NCBI GenBank assembly: GCA_025800215.1
Contig: JAOXSC010000019.1
Span: 1-45,930, forward strand
Source: Marinibacterium sp.
GTDB taxonomy: Bacteria > Pseudomonadota > Alphaproteobacteria > Rhodobacterales > Rhodobacteraceae
Length of the DNA stretch: 45,930 nt
Direction of reading: 5' to 3'
In this document: positions 40,812-45,930 of the stretch, piece after piece
Layout: each line of letters begins with the position of its first letter
How positions within the stretch are numbered: position 1 is the stretch's first letter
The notes under the pieces: generated by a model
The model's database searches: none
Told to the model about the DNA's origin: nothing
Seen by the model: the letters and a program-made list of their open reading frames with translations, nothing else
Made by a program: the position numbers and the translations under genes

Positions 40812-42887
40812 CTAGCCCTTGGGCATCTTCAGCGACAGGGTGCGCGACCCTTTCTTGTAGCGCAGTTCGCTGTCACCGATGGCCACGACCCGCCCGCCAT
40901 CGACGCGGTCCCCGACCTTGACCTTCTTGGTGCGCCCGCTGGACAGGCGCACCAGCGCGCGGCGGTTGGCCTTGGTCCCATAGACCCCGATCAGGTTCAC
41001 CCGGTTGAGGTTGATCGCCCGTTCGATCGTGGCCTGCCGCGCGACCGATGCCGAAGACGGGATCTTCGGTTTCACGGTCTTGGGAGCAACGGCGGCGACC
41101 TCGGTCGGTGCGGGTTTTGCGGCTGGTTTGGTCGCGGGTATTGCCGCGGCGCTGCGGGTGTCCGAGGCCTGCGGCAGGCGGGCAGGGCGGCGGATCGGGC
41201 GCAGCGACGCGGTCATGGCCAGCGCTTCGGGGGTCGGGGTCGGGGCTTCGGCGGCGGGCGCGTCCTGTGGCGAAGACGGCCGCGCAAGCGGACGAAGCGA
41301 GGCAAGCTCATTGCGTGTACGCCCCGCCAGAACCACCCGTTCCACCTGTTCATCCAGATCGCCGGGGCGCGCGACCGGTCGCAGCGTGGCCAGGCGGGTC
41401 AGCCGTATGTCGTCTTCGGGAACCGGCTCGGTGCGGGTGGGCAGAGCGGCCGGGCGTGCCGGGGGGGCGCCAAGATAGACGCGGTGCCCGTCGGGCGTCA
41501 GGGCTCCGTCGCGGGTCGCGACAACCTGCCCCCGGTCATCAAGATCGAACACCGCGCCCGGCGCGGGGGGATCGGCCACAAAGCCAAGCGCCAGATCGGT
41601 ATCAAGAACCGCATAGTCCGGCAGCCCAAGGGCGTCCGGCGTGGGCACCGGTGCGTCCAGCTCGGGCGAGATCAGATCGGACAGCACCGGCAACGTGCCG
41701 GGCGCAGGCGGCATGTCGGGCATCTCCGCAACGGCCGGGCCCGCTTGCGCGGACGCCCGTGGGGGTGTCTGCGTGGGCGCGACGACCACAGGTGCGGGCA
41801 AGGCTGCAATGTCGGGGGCTGCGGGCGTGGTTGCAGGCGTTGTTACGGGGGCCTCGTCTGCCTCGGGCCAGAGCGCCGAAAGCGGGTCGCGATCCCCCAG
41901 CAGCGATGCCCAGATGGCCACCCCGGCCAGCAGAACCAGCAGGATCAGCGTCAGGGCAAGGCCCAGATAGCGCGGCTTACCACGCTGCCGGGGCTTTTCG
42001 CGCGCGCCGAACACGGTCATGCGCTGGGCTTCGTTTTCCGGCGGGGTGATCCGGGGTTCGGGCCGGGCTTCTGGTGCGGCGGGCCGGGTGGCGCGGGGGG
42101 GCTGTGGCGCAACCGGTTCAGGCTTGGGCTCGGGCACGGGATCGGTTTCCGGGGCAGGCTCTGGCGCGGCCTCGTCCGGGGTTGCGCGCAGGATCACGGG
42201 TTTGCGCGCCTCGGACGGCTGAGCTTCGGGCGGTGGGGTGGCGGCGGCCTTGCGGCTGCGGAACATGACCGGTTCCGGTTCCGGTTCGGGGGCAGGGGGC
42301 GCGGGCGCCGGGTCGGCCACCGGTGGGGCGGCCTTGGCCACCGGCGGCGCGCCGATGATCTGGATGGGCTGGCTGTCGGGTTCGACCGTTTCGCCATCGG
42401 GCAGCCAGGCGGCTACGCTGTGCGAGGGGCCGAAAAACGGCTCGGTTTCGAACTGCCCATCGGCGGGCATGGCCACGAATGACACCGGATTGAACCCGTG
42501 ATCGCGCGCAAAGCTTTCGGCTTCGTCCAACGTGTCGCGGGTCACGGCGGCGATGGTCAGGCTGTCCTTGGTCACCTGCGTGTCAAAGGCCAGATCGGTC
42601 ACCGCATAGGGCGTCGCCCCTTCCAGGGCGGTGCGCGCCTGATCTTCGGGATCGCCGCCGGGTTTGCGCGCAACCGTCAGATACCGCACCTGCTCATCCG
42701 GCAGCACCAGCTTGCAGCGCACCCGGCCCGGTTCAAGCTCTTCCGCGATCCCCCGCAGCGCGGCCAGATCGGCGGGCAGCGATGCGCTGTCCGGGGCGGC
42801 CACGCCAACCTGTCGCCAGCCGCCCGTGCTCCGGTGCAGCAGCCGGATGCCGTCCGGGGTCAGGGTCAGCGCAAAGGGCGGTCTCAT
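40812..42887 (-). CDS. PilM/GspL-like and PilP-like membrane fusion protein
   Basis: The 691-residue product is not a standard annotated family to my eye. The N-terminus (residues 1-165, MRPPFALTLTPDGIRLLHRS and a part with KLVLPDEQVRYLTVARKPG) resembles the actin-like PilM/GspL domain. A Pro/Ala/Glu-rich linker follows (about 180-300), then one membrane span (about 306-325, LGLALTLILLVLLAGVAIWA), another Pro/Ala-rich stretch, and a C-terminal domain (about 630-690, VNLIGVYGTKANRRALVRLS) like PilP. No pilin or secretion genes flank it. It may be a scaffold for an envelope machine; this is an inference from domain likeness. Confidence 0.72.
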   Translation of the reverse strand: MRPPFALTLTPDGIRLLHRSTGGWRQVGVAAPDSASLPADLAALRGIAEELEPGRVRCKLVLPDEQVRYLTVARKPGGDPEDQARTALEGATPYAVTDLAFDTQVTKDSLTIAAVTRDTLDEAESFARDHGFNPVSFVAMPADGQFETEPFFGPSHSVAAWLPDGETVEPDSQPIQIIGAPPVAKAAPPVADPAPAPPAPEPEPEPVMFRSRKAAATPPPEAQPSEARKPVILRATPDEAAPEPAPETDPVPEPKPEPVAPQPPRATRPAAPEARPEPRITPPENEAQRMTVFGAREKPRQRGKPRYLGLALTLILLVLLAGVAIWASLLGDRDPLSALWPEADEAPVTTPATTPAAPDIAALPAPVVVAPTQTPPRASAQAGPAVAEMPDMPPAPGTLPVLSDLISPELDAPVPTPDALGLPDYAVLDTDLALGFVADPPAPGAVFDLDDRGQVVATRDGALTPDGHRVYLGAPPARPAALPTRTEPVPEDDIRLTRLATLRPVARPGDLDEQVERVVLAGRTRNELASLRPLARPSSPQDAPAAEAPTPTPEALAMTASLRPIRRPARLPQASDTRSAAAIPATKPAAKPAPTEVAAVAPKTVKPKIPSSASVARQATIERAINLNRVNLIGVYGTKANRRALVRLSSGRTKKVKVGDRVDGGRVVAIGDSELRYKKGSRTLSLKMPKG

Positions 42888-43065
42888 GACGAACTCTCAA
42901 AAGAAATGCGGGCCGGAGGGCGAATGTGCCGGGCGGCGCGACCGGGTCGAACCTGAACACATATTAAAAGATCGCGCCAGTTGAGAAAAGGAAAACCGAA
43001 TCGTCCCACCTTGTGAAACCGCCCCGCCGCGCCAATCTGATAGGCAGGCAAACAAGGATGAGCAC

Positions 43066-43767
43066 ATGACCCCGATGACCCGATTTCTGAGCGCCTGCGC
43101 CCTGGGCCTGGCGATGATCCCCGCCGCCGTATCGACCGCCGCCGCTGATGAGGTGATCACCGTCACCGGGCAGGGGCAGGTCTTTGCCGCGCCCGACATG
43201 GCCACGATCCGGCTGGGGGTCACGGAAACGGATGCCGAAGCCGCGCGCGCCATGGATGCCACATCGCAGGCGATGGGCACCATTCTGGCCCGCCTGACCG
43301 AACTGGGGATCGCGCCGCGCGATGTGCAGACCCAGAGCCTGCAGCTCGATCCGATCTGGCAGAACCGCAACGGCCAGTCGGATCAGCCACCCAGGATCAC
43401 CGGCTATCGCGCGTCAAACCAGGTGATGGTCCGCGTGCGCGATCTGTCCGAGCTGGGCGGGGTGCTGGATGCGCTGCTGCAGGACGGTGCCAATGATTTC
43501 GGCGGGCTGAGCTTTGGCATCGCTGATCCCGACGATCAGATGGATGCCGCCCGCCGTGCCGCGGTGGCCGATGCCATGGCCAAGGCCCGCCTATATGCCG
43601 AAGCGGCAGGCGTGACGCTGGGCGATGTCGTGTCGATGTCCGAAACCGGCAGCGCCCGTCCGCAGCCCCGCATGATGGAGGCCGCCCGCGTCGCCGATGC
43701 CATGCCTATAGCCGGGGGCGAGCTGGGGCTGAGCGCGTCGGTCACCATGGTCTTTGCCATCGACTGA
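43066..43767 (+). CDS. SIMPL domain protein (DUF541)
   Basis: The 233-residue product has a signal peptide (cleavage near residue 27, before DEVITVTG) and the SIMPL domain: ITVTGQGQVFAAPDMATIRLGV, then the repeat-like segment ending GGELGLSASVTMVFAID. Members sit in the periplasm or outer membrane, and their function is unclear; some are linked to oxidative stress. AAGGA lies 7 bp before the start. It is divergent from the PilM/PilP-like gene. Confidence 0.9.
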   Translation: MTPMTRFLSACALGLAMIPAAVSTAAADEVITVTGQGQVFAAPDMATIRLGVTETDAEAARAMDATSQAMGTILARLTELGIAPRDVQTQSLQLDPIWQNRNGQSDQPPRITGYRASNQVMVRVRDLSELGGVLDALLQDGANDFGGLSFGIADPDDQMDAARRAAVADAMAKARLYAEAAGVTLGDVVSMSETGSARPQPRMMEAARVADAMPIAGGELGLSASVTMVFAID

Positions 43768-43780
43768 TCCCGGCCCGAAC

Positions 43781-43806
43781 AAAAATGGGGGCCGCGTGGC
43801 CCCCAT
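43781..43806 (-). terminator. Intrinsic terminator of rhlE
   Basis: On the minus strand ATGGGGGCC pairs perfectly with GGCCCCCAT around a 4-nt loop, followed by TTTTT. It begins 8 bp after the rhlE stop. Confidence 0.85.
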
Positions 43807-43814
43807 CTGATCGG

Positions 43815-45071
43815 TCATGCTGCGCGTCTGCGGCGCGGGCGGCGCCGTTTGGGCGCGTCGCCATCCTGGCCGGGTTTGCGGCGCGGACCACCCGGACCGC
43901 CGCGCCCCTTGCGGGCACCGCCCGACGGGGCATGCGTGCCTTCGGGGCGTTCGCCTGATGCGGTGGGCACTTCGATCTTCATCAGCTTTTCGATCTGGCG
44001 CAGCAGCTTGGCTTCTTCGTCCGAGCAGAAGGCCACCGCTTCGCCATCGCGCCCGGCCCGCGCGGTGCGGCCGATGCGGTGCACGTAATTGTCGGGCACT
44101 TCGGGCAGATCATAGTTCACCACCAGCGCCACGCCCGGAATGTCGATGCCGCGCGCGGCCACATCGGTGGCCACCAGCGTGGTAACCGTGCCTTCGCGGA
44201 AGGCCTTGATGGCGCGGTCGCGCTGGCCCTGGGATTTGTTGCCATGGATCGACGCGGCGTTGTAGCCGTCGGCCACCAGCCCCTTCATCAGCTTTTCCGC
44301 ACCATGTTTGGTGCGGGCAAAGACCAGCGTCAGCGCATCGGGATCCTTGTTCAGGATCTCGCGCAGCAGCTTGGGCTTTTGCGGTTTTTCGACAAAATGC
44401 ACCGACTGGGTGATCTTGTCGGCGGCCTTGCCCGGAGGCGACACCTGCACCCGGCGCGGGTTGGTCAGATAGGCCTGGCTGATTTCTTCCATCTGCTTGG
44501 GCATGGTGGCCGAAAACAGCATGGTCCGGCGCGGCGTGCCCAGCATCGGGGCGATCTTGCGCAGGGCATGGATAAAGCCCAGGTCAAGCATCTGGTCGGC
44601 TTCGTCCAGCACCAGCTGATGGGTCTGGCTCAGATCCACCGCACCGCGGTCGCACAGGTCGATCAGGCGGCCGGGCGTGGCCACCAGAATGTCGGTGCCG
44701 CGCGACAGCAGGCTGATCTGCCGCCCGATGGACTGGCCGCCCACAACGGTGGCCACCCGGATCTTGGACCCTTCGGTCAGCGGCCGCAGGTTGTCGGCGA
44801 TCTGGTTGACCAGTTCGCGCGTCGGCGCCAGCACCAGCGCCTTGGCGGTCTTGGGCTGGGGTTTGCCGGGGGTATCGAGCAGGTCATTGATCAGCGGCAG
44901 GCCAAAGGCCAGCGTCTTGCCGGTGCCGGTCTGGGCCAGACCCATGATGTCATGCCCCTGCAGCGCCAGCGGGATCGCCTTGCCCTGGATCGGGGTGGGT
45001 TCGCTGAACCCTGCCTTGGTCAGAGCGGCCTTGAGCGTCGGCGCCAGGCCAAGCATATCAAAATCAAACAC
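43815..45071 (-). CDS. rhlE: DEAD-box ATP-dependent RNA helicase RhlE
   Basis: RNA helicase with roles in ribosome assembly and RNA decay, 418 residues. The Q motif (GFSEPTPIQ), Walker A AQTGTGKT (46-53), DEAD box VLDEADQML, SAT motif LFSATMPKQ, and the HRIGRTARAGRDG motif VI are complete. A basic, Gly/Arg-rich tail (about 385-418) follows. The start is GTG at 45071 (encoding MFDFDMLGLAP) with an AAAGGACG site 4-5 bp upstream; the open frame extends 39 codons further without family sequence. A terminator follows the stop. Confidence 0.92.
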   Translation of the reverse strand: MFDFDMLGLAPTLKAALTKAGFSEPTPIQGKAIPLALQGHDIMGLAQTGTGKTLAFGLPLINDLLDTPGKPQPKTAKALVLAPTRELVNQIADNLRPLTEGSKIRVATVVGGQSIGRQISLLSRGTDILVATPGRLIDLCDRGAVDLSQTHQLVLDEADQMLDLGFIHALRKIAPMLGTPRRTMLFSATMPKQMEEISQAYLTNPRRVQVSPPGKAADKITQSVHFVEKPQKPKLLREILNKDPDALTLVFARTKHGAEKLMKGLVADGYNAASIHGNKSQGQRDRAIKAFREGTVTTLVATDVAARGIDIPGVALVVNYDLPEVPDNYVHRIGRTARAGRDGEAVAFCSDEEAKLLRQIEKLMKIEVPTASGERPEGTHAPSGGARKGRGGPGGPRRKPGQDGDAPKRRRPRRRRAA

Positions 45072-45324
45072 GTATCGTCCTTTTGGCCCGTGCCAGCACG
45101 CGCCGATTGGGGGCGCATCATCGCCCCTGAGGGTTTGCACGGACCACGGGCATAGGCGGGCGTATCCCGCCCTATCCGGCCGTTGCATCAGAACCCTGCG
45201 TGATGGGGATCTCGGGAAAAAAGATGTGCGCTGATGGCCCTTGGTGCGGGCGCGGCTGGCTCACGCGGCAGCGCAGCGACCTGGCCCATATGGGCAATCC
45301 GGGGCACAAGGTCAAGAGCGTGTC

Positions 45325-45346
45325 GCAGGGGCCTCTTGGCCCCTGC
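45325..45346 (-). terminator. Hairpin after metY
   Basis: GCAGGGGCC (45325-45333) pairs perfectly with GGCCCCTGC (45338-45346) around a 4-nt loop, 18 bp beyond the metY stop. There is no U-tract, so termination is uncertain. The remaining 293-bp gap 45072-45364 shows no supported gene. Confidence 0.5.
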
Positions 45347-45364
45347 CTGTGGCGATGGCCCGGA

Positions 45365-45930
45365 TCAGGCGGTGGCCTTGGTCAGGGCCTGATCCAGATC
45401 GGCGATCAGATCTTCGGCATTTTCGATGCCGATGGACACGCGCACCACGTTGGGCCCGGCCCCGGCGGCTTCCTGCTGTTCGGGGCTCAGCTGGCGGTGG
45501 GTGGTCGATGCCGAATGGATGATCAGCGACCGTGCATCGCCCAGATTGGCCACATGGCTGAAGATTTCGAGCGAATTGACCAGCTTGACGCAGGCGTCAT
45601 AGCCACCCTTCACCGCAAAGGTGAACAGCCCGCCTGCGCCTTTGGGGCAGATCTTGGACACGCGGTCGTAGTAGGGCGAGCTTTCCAACCCGGCATAGGT
45701 GACATAGTCGATGCGCGGATCGGCTTCGAGCCACTGCGCCAGTTTCTGGGCGTTCTCTACGTGACGCTCCATCCGCAGCGACAGGGTTTCGATGCCCATC
45801 AGCGTGTAATGGGCCGCCTGCGGGTTCATGGTCATGCCCAGATCGCGCAGGCCCACGGCGATGCCATGCAGGGTAAAGGCCAGCGGGCCAAAGGTTTCGT
45901 GGAACTTGAGGCCGTGATAGGCCTCTTCCG
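45365..45930 (-). CDS. metY: O-acetylhomoserine sulfhydrylase (partial, 5' end outside window)
   Basis: PLP-dependent enzyme of the Cys/Met metabolism family that makes homocysteine from O-acetylhomoserine and sulfide. Only the C-terminal 188 residues are present; the frame is open to the window edge, and the GTG at 45856 is internal. Diagnostic segments are EEAYHGLKFHETFGPLAFTL, GMTMNPQAAHYTLMGIETLSLR, SLIIHSASTTHRQLSPEQ and the terminal RVSIGIENAEDLIADLDQAL. The PLP lysine lies upstream, outside the window. The MetY subgroup is preferred over MetB/MetZ by the FGPLAF and THRQLS segments. Confidence 0.9.
   Translation of the reverse strand, partial: EEAYHGLKFHETFGPLAFTLHGIAVGLRDLGMTMNPQAAHYTLMGIETLSLRMERHVENAQKLAQWLEADPRIDYVTYAGLESSPYYDRVSKICPKGAGGLFTFAVKGGYDACVKLVNSLEIFSHVANLGDARSLIIHSASTTHRQLSPEQQEAAGAGPNVVRVSIGIENAEDLIADLDQALTKATA

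Noticed and set aside
45241..45522. 93-codon plus-strand frame near the metY end
   Set aside because: It runs into metY in antisense, has no ribosome site worth noting and no recognisable family.
1..45930. CRISPR arrays, insertion sequences, toxin-antitoxin or defence islands
   Set aside because: No spaced direct repeats, transposase motifs or defence gene signatures were seen on either strand.

Overview
The window is high-GC chromosomal DNA from an alphaproteobacterium, most likely a Rhodobacterales (Roseobacter-group) species. Support comes from the ccoNOQP and choXWV gene orders, an MmcB gene behind a GTTC-N7-GTTC LexA box, TrcR (DUF1013), a CdnL/CarD gene, an alphaproteobacterial RpoH, and a tRNA-His with the divergent alphaproteobacterial acceptor end (G1:U72, A73, no encoded G-1). 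I see no prophage, insertion sequence or CRISPR array. The region reads as core and near-core genome in short operons. Nearly every other long open frame is an antisense or out-of-frame shadow, as expected at this GC content.

Layout. 1-2845: cbb3 cytochrome oxidase genes ccoN (5' end outside the window), ccoO, ccoQ, ccoP, closed by a terminator. 3061-5841: choline ABC transporter choXWV. 5970-8627: rpsU (minus), a COQ9-family protein, a quinone oxidoreductase and a small secreted protein of unknown function. 8628-11002: a gene-free stretch with two terminator-like hairpins (possible small RNA), then trcR, a small HD-domain alarmone-hydrolase-like gene, SOS-type mmcB and a DUF6324-like mini-protein. 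11070-14706: ppk2, tRNA-His, a DUF1353 protein and an IlvD/Edd pentonate-type dehydratase. 14823-18230 (minus): a vitamin B12 uptake operon headed by a cobalamin riboswitch, a 23-codon leader ORF, a DUF1636 Cys4 protein and an ABC ATPase, binding protein and permease.

18285-20677: a membrane protein divergent from rluD with overlapping start codons, then rpoH behind a heat-shock-type promoter. 20777-25940: an M19 dipeptidase and a Gfo/Idh/MocA oxidoreductase, separated by a perfect 19-bp hairpin whose loop carries a strong G-quadruplex motif; then oligoendopeptidase F and a haloalkane dehalogenase with all catalytic residues. 26077-29943 (minus): ATP-dependent DNA ligase with its partner metallo-beta-lactamase exonuclease, an alpha/beta hydrolase and an SCP2 protein. 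30022-35240: a TPR protein, a 1003-residue Suv3-like helicase, an Hsp15-like S4 protein, 7Fe ferredoxin fdxA and carD. 35313-37169: divergent cobS/cobT for cobalamin lower-ligand assembly. 37170-40808: a Kef-type antiporter with an unusual His triplet repeat, an Lrp/AsnC regulator and divergent hpd. 40812-45930: a large PilM/PilP-like membrane protein, a SIMPL-domain protein, rhlE and the 3' end of metY.

Themes. Two loci concern cobalamin: the riboswitch-controlled importer and cobST. Three gene products are predicted to act on RNA polymerase or promoters (TrcR, RpoH, CarD), and three act on RNA structure (Suv3-like helicase, S4 protein, RhlE). No complete, clearly undescribed multi-gene system is evident. 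The best candidates for new biology are the G-quadruplex hairpin, the putative two-state expression platform plus mini-ORF of the B12 operon, the structured fdxA-carD intergenic region, the possible small RNA upstream of trcR, and the PilM/PilP-like fusion protein.
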